From: Treponema sp.
GTDB taxonomy: Bacteria; Spirochaetota; Spirochaetia; Treponematales; Breznakiellaceae
Assembly: GCA_031283505.1 (NCBI GenBank)
Contig: JAITBO010000113.1
Location: 1 to 18,628, forward strand
Length of the DNA stretch: 18,628 nucleotides
Direction of reading: 5' to 3'
Below, in pieces: positions 1-6,655 of the stretch; within the stretch, counting starts at the first letter, position 1, and every line of letters starts with the position of its first letter. A program made the translations under genes and the position numbers. A model generated the notes under the pieces. That model was not told the origin of the DNA. It saw only the letters and a list, made by a program, of their open reading frames with translations, and ran no database searches.

Positions 1-49
1 TAAACGCACATGGACTAATGTCCGGCCCGGTTTTTCCAGTAAATCCAAG

Positions 50-86
50 GAAACTGTTCCAAAAACTGAAATTTTGGAACAGCCTC
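50..86. repeat. Short palindromic repeat, hairpin form (copy 1)
   Basis: The left arm ctgttccaaaa (54-64) pairs perfectly with ttttggaacag (72-82) around a 7-base loop, and the outer bases continue the family arm (GAGGCTG-type). The same design recurs at 5247-5283, and the arms match those of the longer form at 548, 5337 and 7722. It is a non-coding, REP- or MITE-like unit. Confidence 0.75.
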
Positions 87-547
87 AGTTATAAACAAAA
101 AATTGACTATAGGTGTACCTTAACCGGTTTATGGGGGAGTTTCCGGGTAAAGTTGTTGGTTCTTAAAGAATCTTGAGGTGAGTATAGGGGATTTTGGGTT
201 TCTTCTACCCGTAACGCAGAAAAAATTTAGGAGTTATCTATGCAATATCAACAAGTTAAAGAGATTGGGCTTTAGAATATATCGTAAATTAAGGCAAATT
301 ATATACTTTTTCATACATTTTACCTGGAATTCATTACAGAATCGGGTAGAAGCCAACAGGCGACTTTCTTAACTTGTTGACATTGGTTATAATTCGTAAA
401 AACCGGTAACTTTTCGAAGATTGAGAGTAAACGCCGATGCCCTGCATTCAGGGCGGATTTTCTTGCCTTTTAAAGAAAAAAATGCGATATTAATAGGTAT
501 GAGGTTCTCCGCGCAGCCTCGTTCCAGCAAATTATAGTATCCTATTA

Positions 548-605
548 GAGGCGTTCCCAAAACCGTGCGTGTTAGCGCACAGTCAATTAGTTTAGGAAAA
601 ACCTC
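548..605. repeat. Palindromic repeat, long form (copy 2), just upstream of lon
   Basis: The unit has outer arms gaggcgttcccaaaac and gtttaggaaaaacctc that pair imperfectly. Inside is a 5-bp stem (gtgcg 565-569, cgcac 576-580) with loop tgttag, followed by the family tag tcaattag. The same core occurs at 5337-5394 and 7722-7779. The copy ends 29 bases before the lon start codon, so it lies in or next to the lon leader and could affect expression of that gene. This effect is inferred from position only. Confidence 0.8.
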
Positions 606-634
606 TATAATTCAATCTTTAAAAAGGCGGGTAT

Positions 635-3118
635 ATGGCTGAACAAAGTGTAGTCCCTATTGATCAGATTCTTCCAAACAAGCTGCCTCTGGTCGCCCTT
701 ATGGGGCGTCCAATCTTTCCGGGAATATTTACCCCCATCATGATCGGGAACCCTGTGGATGTAAAGGTCATTGACGATGCGGTGGCTGGGGACGGGATCA
801 TTGGCCTTGTGATGCTTCAGAATGAAACCGAGACCCCCGTTATCACCGATCTCTACAAGATGGGAACCGTAGCGAAGATCGTCAAGAAGATCAATCTTCC
901 TACCGGCGGGGTGAATATCTTCATCTCTACCCTCAAACGCTTCAGGATCAAAAAGACCTTGTCTGCTTCCAATCCTATCATTGCGGCGGTAACCTATCAG
1001 GAGGATGAAGAGGACGATACCAGCGAGGTCAAGGCCCTGACCCGGGCTCTCATCAGCGAAATGAAGCAGATTTCTGAGAACAACCCCCTCTTTTCCGAAG
1101 AGATGCGGCTCAACATGATCAACATCGATCATCCCGGTAAGATCGCCGACTTTATCGCCAGCATACTCAACATAGATAGGACCGAGCAGCAGAAGATACT
1201 GGAGATCCTCAATGTCCGCAGACGTATGGAGCAGGTTCTGATCTTCATCAAGAAAGAACAGGAACTCTTGAAGATTCAGAAGCGGATTCAAAAAGAAATC
1301 AACGAAAAAATCGAAAAATCCCAAAGGGATTACTTCCTTAAAGAAGAACTCAAGGCTATAAAGACCGAACTGGGGATGACCACCGACGCCAAAAGTTCCG
1401 AATACCAGCGGCTCAAAGAAAAACTGGATGCCTTTAAGTTTGAAGGCGAAATAAAGGAAGTGGTAGACCAGGAACTTGAAAAGTTCAGCCTCATGGACCC
1501 CAATTCAGGCGAATTCATCGTTACCCGGAACTACCTGGACGTGATCGTGAACCTCCCATGGCAGGAACCCAAGCCGGAGACTTTCGAGCTTAAGCAGGCC
1601 CGGGACATTTTGGAGGAAGATCACTACGGCCTTAAAGATGTAAAAACCCGTATTGTGGAGTATCTGGCGGTCCGTAAGCTCAGGAAGGACACAAAAGGGT
1701 CGATTATCTGCCTGGTTGGACCTCCCGGCGTCGGTAAAACCTCGGTCGGGCGGTCCATAGCCCGGGCCTTGGGGAAACAGTTTTTCCGTTTCTCTGTCGG
1801 GGGTATGCGGGACGAGGCCGAAATCAAGGGTCACCGCCGTACTTATATAGGCGCTATGCCCGGAAAGATCATCCAGGGCCTTAGGATCGTCAAGGACCGG
1901 GCTCCTGTCTTTATGATAGACGAAATCGACAAGATGGGCGCCAGTTTTCAGGGCGATCCGGCCAGCGCCCTCCTGGAAGTCCTGGACCCGGAACAGAATT
2001 CAAATTTCCGGGATCACTATCTGGATCTGCCCTTTGATATTTCCCACATCTTCTTCGTCGTCACCGCCAATACTTTGGACACTATTCCGCCGCCCCTTCT
2101 GGACCGTATGGAAATTATCCAGCTTCCGGGTTATATAGACACGGAGAAGCTCGAAATTGCCAAACGCTACCTGGTTCCCAAGAGCCTGGAGAAAAACGGC
2201 CTTAAAAAGAGCCAGGTCAAGTACACCAAGGATTCTCTGCTCCACATCGCCAACGGCTATGCCCGCGAAGCAGGGGTCAGAACTTTCGAGAAGAACCTGG
2301 ACAAGATACACCGCAAGCTGGCCAAGCAGATAGTGGAAGCTGATGAAGCGCAGTCCCCTGTTGCCAGAGAACCGCTTCCCGGCGGCAGAAAAGCGGCTTC
2401 CGCGGAGAAAGCCGAAACGCCCGTCCTGGGAACGAATGCGGCAGAGGCTAAGATTCCGGAGACAAAGGTCCCTGAGACGAAAGTCCCTATAAAATTTACC
2501 ATAGACAAAAAGCTTATAGAGAAGCATCTGGGCAAGCCTATCTTCCCCGAAGACATCGTAAAAAAGGCCGACCGTCCGGGTATGTCCGTAGGGCTGGCCT
2601 GGACCAGCATGGGTGGTGACACCTTGGTCATTGAGGCCACCTCTTTACCCGGCAAGGAGAATTTTACCCTTACCGGCAAGATGGGGGAGACCATGAAGGA
2701 AAGCGCCGCCATTGCCATGACCGTGGCTCGGAAGCTTGCATCGGAACGCTACGGCGTGGCATCCGAGTGGTTTGAGAAGAACCATATACACCTACACATC
2801 CCTGAGGGGGCCACCCCCAAAGACGGTCCGTCCGCCGGGATCACTATGGCTACGGCCCTGCTCTCCCTGTTCCGCAGCCGGATCATCACGGACCGGCTGG
2901 TCATGACCGGGGAACTCAGTCTGACCGGCCAGGTCCTGCCCATAGGCGGCTTAAAGGAAAAGACCATTGCCGCCCGGCGGAACAAGGCCAAACACATCGT
3001 TATCCCCAAACAGAACCTTAGGGACCTGGACGATATTCCCGATCATGTAAAGCAGGGCATCGAATTTCATCCGGTGGAACGGTTCGATGAAGTGTTGACC
3101 TTAGCGTTGCCCGATTAG
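635..3118 (+). CDS. lon: ATP-dependent Lon protease (endopeptidase La)
   Basis: Cytoplasmic AAA+ serine protease that unfolds and degrades damaged and regulatory proteins as a hexamer. The 827 residues show the whole family architecture: an N-terminal substrate-recognition domain (about 15-205), a Lys/Glu-rich coiled coil (about 200-270), Walker A GPPGVGKTS at 362-370, Walker B VFMIDEIDKM at 425-434, and a C-terminal protease domain with catalytic Ser733 in PKDGPSAG and Lys776 in GGLKEK. The start is the ATG preceded by a purine-rich AAAAAGGCGG. Between the AAA+ alpha subdomain and the protease domain there is an extra low-complexity linker (about 572-622, rich in Ala, Glu, Pro and Lys, with a PETKV tandem repeat), so the protein is somewhat longer than E. 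coli Lon. The gene stands alone and has no obvious terminator. A family repeat ends 29 bases upstream. Identification is secure. Confidence 0.98.
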   Translation: MAEQSVVPIDQILPNKLPLVALMGRPIFPGIFTPIMIGNPVDVKVIDDAVAGDGIIGLVMLQNETETPVITDLYKMGTVAKIVKKINLPTGGVNIFISTLKRFRIKKTLSASNPIIAAVTYQEDEEDDTSEVKALTRALISEMKQISENNPLFSEEMRLNMINIDHPGKIADFIASILNIDRTEQQKILEILNVRRRMEQVLIFIKKEQELLKIQKRIQKEINEKIEKSQRDYFLKEELKAIKTELGMTTDAKSSEYQRLKEKLDAFKFEGEIKEVVDQELEKFSLMDPNSGEFIVTRNYLDVIVNLPWQEPKPETFELKQARDILEEDHYGLKDVKTRIVEYLAVRKLRKDTKGSIICLVGPPGVGKTSVGRSIARALGKQFFRFSVGGMRDEAEIKGHRRTYIGAMPGKIIQGLRIVKDRAPVFMIDEIDKMGASFQGDPASALLEVLDPEQNSNFRDHYLDLPFDISHIFFVVTANTLDTIPPPLLDRMEIIQLPGYIDTEKLEIAKRYLVPKSLEKNGLKKSQVKYTKDSLLHIANGYAREAGVRTFEKNLDKIHRKLAKQIVEADEAQSPVAREPLPGGRKAASAEKAETPVLGTNAAEAKIPETKVPETKVPIKFTIDKKLIEKHLGKPIFPEDIVKKADRPGMSVGLAWTSMGGDTLVIEATSLPGKENFTLTGKMGETMKESAAIAMTVARKLASERYGVASEWFEKNHIHLHIPEGATPKDGPSAGITMATALLSLFRSRIITDRLVMTGELSLTGQVLPIGGLKEKTIAARRNKAKHIVIPKQNLRDLDDIPDHVKQGIEFHPVERFDEVLTLALPD

Positions 3119-3124
3119 GGCCCG

Positions 3125-3338
3125 CCCTGGTCTAGTATCCCGACATGATTAAATCTGTGGGTTTGGGCGCATCCGGCGTACACGCCGGATCGGGCTATCC
3201 GCTCCAATTCCTCGTGTTTTTAGGCGTTCCGCCTAAAAGCACTGCGGGATTTCCGCTCTATCCCTTGCGCTTCGCTGTGCGATACGATATCCCGCCAGGA
3301 AGCAAAACCACATTTTCATAGCTGTCGGGATACCAGGG
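3125..3338. repeat. Hairpin-rich element with inverted terminal ends (MITE-like or structured RNA)
   Basis: The ends are inverted repeats: ccctggt…tatcccgaca on the left (3125-3131 and 3136-3145) and tgtcgggataccaggg on the right (3323-3338). The only difference is a few extra bases on the left. Inside are a 9-bp stem with a 2-base loop (3171-3179 with 3182-3190), an 11-pair stem including one G-T wobble (3216-3226 with 3230-3240), and a 7-bp closing stem gcgggat/atcccgc (3244-3250 with 3289-3295) that encloses gggat/atccc (3246-3250 with 3260-3264). The motifs cgggctatccgct and cgggatttccgct repeat each other directly. No protein is apparent. It fits a non-autonomous mobile unit or a folded RNA. 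Confidence 0.6.
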
Positions 3339-3344
3339 GGAATC

Positions 3345-3749
3345 TTGTATATACACCCTAAGCTGGCGGCCTTTACCGCCGCCCTGGAAACTCTGTTCCA
3401 CGAGGCGGACGAGTTTCTGGAAGACGAGTGGGGCGGCTCTTTTCCTCTGCATCCCAACCGTCCCGGCAGGGGAACCACCTTTAACCCGGAAATGGACGGC
3501 CTCTTTGAGGTAGCCCCGGACTTTACCTTGGGCATAGGCTCCGAGAAAGGCCGGGGTTACCGTGTTTCTTTCCGGGCGGCCACCCTGGAACGGGTTCCCC
3601 CGGAGCAGGCGGAATTCCTGATGGAACAGGCCGCAGCCTTCATCAAGCGCAAGCTCCCTGAATATTTTCCTGGCCGCAGCCTGGAAGTGGTTCGGGATGG
3701 GACGAGTTTTAAAATAATCGGGGATTTTTCCCTGGGATACACCTCTTGA
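3345..3749 (+). CDS. Small conserved-type hypothetical protein (134 aa)
   Basis: I do not recognise a named family. The 134-residue product has no signal peptide or membrane segment. It is acidic in its first third, with an EADEFLEDEWGG stretch near residue 20, and it has a central alpha/beta-like section (…GIGSEKGRGYRVSFRAATLERVPPEQAEFLMEQAAAFIKRKLPEYFPGR…) that looks like a compact cytoplasmic domain. The start is a TTG preceded by AGGGGG (3335-3340). That Shine-Dalgarno sequence overlaps the right end of the hairpin-rich element at 3125-3338. No in-frame ATG occurs before about residue 50. Codon usage and GC content resemble lon. The gene is in the same direction as lon but separated from it by 226 bases. 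It is likely a real gene of unknown function. Confidence 0.7.
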   Translation: MYIHPKLAAFTAALETLFHEADEFLEDEWGGSFPLHPNRPGRGTTFNPEMDGLFEVAPDFTLGIGSEKGRGYRVSFRAATLERVPPEQAEFLMEQAAAFIKRKLPEYFPGRSLEVVRDGTSFKIIGDFSLGYTS

Positions 3750-3845
3750 AATTCCTCCACCACTGCGGTAGGGTTCCATTTAGAGGTTGTTTCCGACTCA
3801 ATGTTCTTTCCGCAAACTTAAAATCAACGTTATTAAGGAGTATTA

Positions 3846-4418
3846 ATGATGAAAAAACATATTTTTTTCTTATTGGGTCTGAATGCCATCATGTTCTTGT
3901 TTATGGGATGCGGTAGTTCCCCAAAGCCGGTTTCGGCGAATACTGTGCGGGATTTGCCGGCTTTTGTATCAAATCCCCCTGCGGCTGCATATATTATCTT
4001 TGGAATCGGCGGCGTAAAAAAAGCTAACGCCCAGCAGTCAATTCAGATCGCGGACAGAAGGGCCCGCCAGGACATAACGGGGCAGTTGAGCTTCATTGTT
4101 CAGGGTATGATAGCCGATTATTCCCGGAAAGCAGGAATTGAAAACAGCCAAACCATCTCGGAATTTCAGAAAGCTGTAAATCAGCAGTTGCTTAACGCCG
4201 AGCTTATGGATGCTCATCTGATAAAGCGGGAACCGGCAAAGGAAAAGACTCTATATTCTCTGTTTATCCTGAGAAAAGAGGATGCTCTTAACTATATTAT
4301 GGATATTCTGGACAGCGAAGCTTCGCTGTTCAGCGAATTTAAAGACGTAAATTTTTTTGAGGAGATGTCAGACTATTTGTTCGAAGCCCAGACAAAGCCG
4401 GCGATAATAGTGAATTAA
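3846..4418 (+). CDS. LPP20-family-like lipoprotein
   Basis: The 190-residue product starts with a charged MMKK, a hydrophobic stretch and a lipobox LFMGC, so Cys22 is the likely lipidation site and the protein is probably membrane-anchored in the envelope. The mature part (about 50-145) has the pattern of the LPP20 lipoprotein family: a small hydrophobic strand (IFGIGG), then a helix with ADRRARQDITGQLS, then VQGMIADYSR and a long amphipathic helix ending in a strand (LYSLFILRKEDA). The role of this family in spirochaetes is unknown to me. A good SD (AAGGAG, 3834-3839) precedes ATGATG, and either ATG could be used. The gene originally faced the TPR gene at 5473 tail to tail; the IS element now lies between them. 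Confidence 0.75.
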   Translation: MMKKHIFFLLGLNAIMFLFMGCGSSPKPVSANTVRDLPAFVSNPPAAAYIIFGIGGVKKANAQQSIQIADRRARQDITGQLSFIVQGMIADYSRKAGIENSQTISEFQKAVNQQLLNAELMDAHLIKREPAKEKTLYSLFILRKEDALNYIMDILDSEASLFSEFKDVNFFEEMSDYLFEAQTKPAIIVN

Positions 4419-4428
4419 CCCTTCGGCT

Positions 4429-4436
4429 GTTTTCCA
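4429..4436. repeat. Target-site duplication of the IS, left copy
   Basis: gttttcca directly precedes the left inverted repeat. The matching right copy, gttttcta at 5441-5448, differs at one base. Eight to nine bases is the duplication length expected for the IS1 family. Confidence 0.7.
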
Positions 4437-4458
4437 GGTAGTGGGCGAAAGATGTTGT

Positions 4459-5208
4459 TTACCAAATAATTCTCTGAAAGAACCAAAAGTTTATTACGAG
4501 AGCGACAACTATTTTATGCATCCGAGGGTCTTGGGAGAAACATATCCCTTTGCGTACTAAACGGGAACTCCACGTCCGTAATGACAGGTGTTTTCTCTCT
4601 ACCTTTTGCGTGTTCTCTTTACCCGTCATTACTTCGCCGTTACTAACACGCGGCTGATAAGCAAAGTTATTGTCGGTATATACAATCTTTATATCAAATG
4701 GCCGTAATAAGGCTAAAAGTTCATCCAGGTTTTCATGTTCCCGCGTGCCGAAATGAAATGCTAACGGTTCGCCGGTAGTATGGTCTAGTGCCCACCAAAG
4801 CCAATATTGATGAGATTTGTCCCCTACACATCTCATCATCTCGTCCATTTCCGCTTCTTTAACCGACACAAACTCAACCGTAATGTCCCCGTTCCGGCGG
4901 ATGTTCAGGTAATCGTACTTGACATACCATAACAACGGTTCGATGCTCCTCAGCGCATCGGTAACGGTGTCCTTGGCTATCCCCAGCGTTCGGGCCGTTG
5001 CCCGCGTTCCGCTTCCATTGATTATCGAAAAAAATATACGTGAGCGGATATGTGGATCGTATGCGTTGTAGGTATAATGTTCAACAAATGTCTTATGCCG
5101 GCACTTTTCATTGCCGCACAAAAAGCGTTGTTTTCCATTCCTGGATGTTCCATTCTTCTTTACAATGTCGGTTCCGCAATGGGGACATTTTACCGGCGCT
5201 AATACCAT
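4459..5208 (-). CDS. IS1-family transposase (single-ORF InsA-InsB type)
   Basis: Catalyses cut-and-paste or copy-type transposition of the IS. The 249-residue protein has an InsA-like N-terminus with a four-Cys zinc finger (CPHC 8-11, Cys31 and Cys36) and a helix-turn-helix (about 67-86, GTRATARTLGIAKDTVTDAL). An InsB-like DDE domain follows: Asp122 in AEMDEM, Asp179 in VYTDNN and Glu204 in VERKHLSLRT, then the family ending RKGICFSQDPRMHK. E. coli IS1 needs a programmed frameshift to join InsA and InsB; here they are one continuous frame. I chose the ATG at 5208 because AAGGAGG (5215-5221) lies 6 bases upstream; the frame stays open for 47 more codons into repeat DNA, which I reject. The stop codon is one base from the left inverted repeat. 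It looks intact and possibly active. Confidence 0.93.
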   Translation of the reverse strand: MVLAPVKCPHCGTDIVKKNGTSRNGKQRFLCGNEKCRHKTFVEHYTYNAYDPHIRSRIFFSIINGSGTRATARTLGIAKDTVTDALRSIEPLLWYVKYDYLNIRRNGDITVEFVSVKEAEMDEMMRCVGDKSHQYWLWWALDHTTGEPLAFHFGTREHENLDELLALLRPFDIKIVYTDNNFAYQPRVSNGEVMTGKENTQKVERKHLSLRTWSSRLVRKGICFSQDPRMHKIVVALVINFWFFQRIIW

Positions 5209-5246
5209 TATAATCCTCCTTGTCATTGCTTTGATGACTATATTAT

Positions 5247-5283
5247 GAGGCTTTCCCAAAACTGAAGTTTTGGGAAAGCAACC
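5247..5283. repeat. Short palindromic repeat, hairpin form (copy 3), inside the IS
   Basis: A perfect 14-bp stem, gctttcccaaaact (5250-5263) with agttttgggaaagc (5266-5279), closes on a 2-base loop. It is the same design as 50-86. It lies 38 bases upstream of the transposase start codon, between the gene and the right end of the IS. Confidence 0.85.
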
Positions 5284-5302
5284 TTGAAATTTGCAGTTTT
5301 GT

Positions 5303-5334
5303 AAGGCTGAAAGGCTGAAAGCCTGCAAGCCTGC
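5303..5334. repeat. Four tandem octamers, two of each kind
   Basis: The order is AAGGCTGA, AAGGCTGA, AAGCCTGC, AAGCCTGC. The AGGCT of the first pair is complementary to the AGCCT of the second pair, so the block can also fold as nested short stems. It lies within the IS, between two palindromic repeats. Confidence 0.85.
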
Positions 5335-5336
5335 AA

Positions 5337-5394
5337 GAACCTGCCCCAAAACCGTGCGTGTTAGCGCACTGTCAATTAGTTTTGGGACAGGCTC
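5337..5394. repeat. Palindromic repeat, long form (copy 4), inside the IS
   Basis: Outer arms gaacctgccccaaaac and gttttgggacaggctc pair at 14 of 16 positions. The internal stem is gtgcg (5354-5358) with cgcac (5365-5369), loop tgttag, followed by the tcaattag tag. The core is nearly identical to 548-605. It ends 25 bases from the right inverted repeat of the IS. Confidence 0.88.
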
Positions 5395-5419
5395 TTATAT
5401 CATGGCTTTTATCCGCTTT

Positions 5420-5440
5420 CAACGCCTTTCGCCCACTACC
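5420..5440. repeat. Right terminal inverted repeat of the IS
   Basis: Its reverse complement matches 4437-4457 at 19 of 21 positions, and it ends in ctacc, directly followed by the 8-bp target duplication gttttcta (5441-5448). Confidence 0.9.
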
Positions 5441-5472
5441 GTTTTCTATAGTAAAAGCCCGTAAATACGAGC

Positions 5473-6648
5473 CTACTCAAGAGACGCGAGTCCTTGCAAG
5501 GCTATGGGGTCTTCGGGTTCCAGTTCCAGAACGGTACGAAAGAAGGCGGCGGCTTTATCGGGGTCCCCTTTTCTCATAGCCAGGACCCCCAGATTGGAGA
5601 TGATCTTCACGTTTTCCGGTTCTTCCCTCAGGGCGAATTCAAGCTCTTTCCGGGCGGCGGCGTAATCCCCCTGTTCCATAAGACAGATGGCCAATTCATT
5701 CCTGGCGTCGCTGTTATCTCCCCCCAGAGCTATAGTCTTTCTAAAGGCGGCTGCCCCGTCTTCCCAGCGTCCCAGCTTCCGCAGGGCCCAGCCCAGGAGA
5801 AACCATCCGTTCCAGACATCGCTGTGGCGTTGCAGGAAATTTTTCACCTTGAAGAGCCCCTCCTCCGTATCTCCTATGCGGATACAATCGTAGGCTTCCC
5901 GGAAAATTTCATCATCCAGGCTGCGGCTTTCGATTTCCCGGACAAAAGAAGCGGCCCTGTCTTTTTTCCCCGAATCATCCGACAGGGGAATATAGGCGGA
6001 AAAATATTTCTTGGCTTTATCGAAATTCCGCCGTTTCATGTAAAAGAAACCAGCGTTAAACAGGGCGTTGGGGAATGGCGGGTTCTGAGCCAGGAGTTTC
6101 CCATAGACTTCGTGGGCTTGAGCGTTTTGAGTTTCCGCTTCTTTCCCCCGGCCAGCCTGTTCCAGGGCATCCGCCCGGTTTTCCAGGATAAGAGCCCGGT
6201 TCAGGAGCACTTCCGGCGCCAGGGGGAAAAGCCCTTCCAGGGCCGCTATTATTTCCAGAGCCAGGTTATAATCGCCGTTACGAGCCTTCAAAATAGCCGC
6301 TTCGGTAAATTCCCCCATGATACCGGGCTTAACCGCCAGCACAAAGCGGCGGTAATAATCTATATCCTCATCGTCCAATCCCGCCGGCCTAACGGCAACT
6401 GACGCCACAACCCGTATCATCCCGGAAAGGATCATCTCCCAGGAAAGGTTCTCCAGGTCCAGGGTACTTTCACCCGGAGGCAGTTCCACCGGAATAGGAA
6501 TGGCCGGATCTATGGAAAAACCCGCCTCCTCATCTTCATGATGAGGAGAATAGTCCCCTTCATCGTGGGAATGGCTGGTGAGGATTTCAATACGGTCCCT
6601 TAGGGATTCCGGCGCCGATAAAAAAACGATACGATTCGGGATGTCCAT
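5473..6648 (-). CDS. TPR-repeat protein, second gene of the PilZ operon
   Basis: The 391-residue cytoplasmic protein has no signal peptide. Residues 1-105 are a variable, acidic, His/Asp/Glu-containing N-terminus (HSHDEGDYSPHHEDEEAG around 26-43). From about 108 to the end it is a string of helical tetratricopeptide-like units, clearest at 193-226 (…NAGFFYMKRRNFDKAKKYF), 279-312 (GWFLLGWALRKLGRWEDGAAAF), 313-346 and 347-380. TPR arrays are scaffolds for protein contacts; the partner is unknown. I chose the ATG at 6648 because it follows the PilZ stop codon by 7 bases and the ATAAGG over that stop can serve as SD. The frame is open for 41 further codons upstream, but these are Arg/Pro-rich and overlap pilZ, so I exclude them. 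The short gap suggests coupled translation and a role linked to c-di-GMP sensing. Confidence 0.85.
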   Translation of the reverse strand: MDIPNRIVFLSAPESLRDRIEILTSHSHDEGDYSPHHEDEEAGFSIDPAIPIPVELPPGESTLDLENLSWEMILSGMIRVVASVAVRPAGLDDEDIDYYRRFVLAVKPGIMGEFTEAAILKARNGDYNLALEIIAALEGLFPLAPEVLLNRALILENRADALEQAGRGKEAETQNAQAHEVYGKLLAQNPPFPNALFNAGFFYMKRRNFDKAKKYFSAYIPLSDDSGKKDRAASFVREIESRSLDDEIFREAYDCIRIGDTEEGLFKVKNFLQRHSDVWNGWFLLGWALRKLGRWEDGAAAFRKTIALGGDNSDARNELAICLMEQGDYAAARKELEFALREEPENVKIISNLGVLAMRKGDPDKAAAFFRTVLELEPEDPIALQGLASLE

Positions 6649-6655
6649 ATCGGCC

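Larger units (their letters stand above)
1..634. other. Gene-poor region upstream of lon
   Basis: I find no convincing gene here. The region holds two members of the dispersed palindromic repeat family (50-86 and 548-605). It also holds a perfect 6-bp hairpin (gccctg at 439-444, cagggc at 449-454) followed by T-rich but interrupted sequence, which could be a weak terminator. A possible lon promoter is TTGCCT at 463-468, a 17-bp spacer and GATATT at 486-491, but each box matches consensus at only four of six bases. A 64-codon GTG-started frame at 178-372 has no recognisable domain and is left out. Confidence 0.5.
4437..5440 (-). mobile_element. Complete IS1-family insertion sequence (1004 bp)
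   Basis: The element is bounded by 21-bp terminal inverted repeats, 4437-4457 (starting ggtagtgggcgaaag) and 5420-5440 (ending ctttcgcccactacc), which match at 19 of 21 positions. It is flanked by an 8-bp direct repeat with one mismatch (4429-4436 and 5441-5448). One transposase gene on the minus strand fills 4459-5208. The remaining 211 bases (5209-5419) between the transposase start and the right end are non-coding and hold a short hairpin repeat, four tandem octamers and a long-form palindromic repeat. These extras explain why the element is longer than a compact single-ORF IS1 relative. The near-identical target duplication suggests a fairly recent insertion. Confidence 0.92.

Noticed and set aside
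178..372. 64-codon GTG-started frame in the region upstream of lon
   Set aside because: It has no recognisable domain, an atypical amino-acid mix and no clear SD at the right distance; it overlaps AT-rich spacer. A tiny ATG frame at about 239-274 with a better SD encodes only 11 residues and is equally unsupported.
3146..3300. Possible CRISPR array or riboswitch in the hairpin-rich element
   Set aside because: There are no regularly spaced direct repeats for CRISPR, and the stems do not match any riboswitch class I can name; the inverted ends point to a mobile or structural unit.
5209..5349. N-terminal extension of the IS1 transposase to 296 residues
   Set aside because: The extra 47 codons run through the hairpin repeat and the tandem octamers, while the ATG at 5208 has an AAGGAGG SD and begins at the zinc-finger domain edge.
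5494..6402. 302-codon plus-strand frame opposite the TPR gene
   Set aside because: The minus strand encodes regular TPR helices over the same bases; the plus frame has no domain and no SD.
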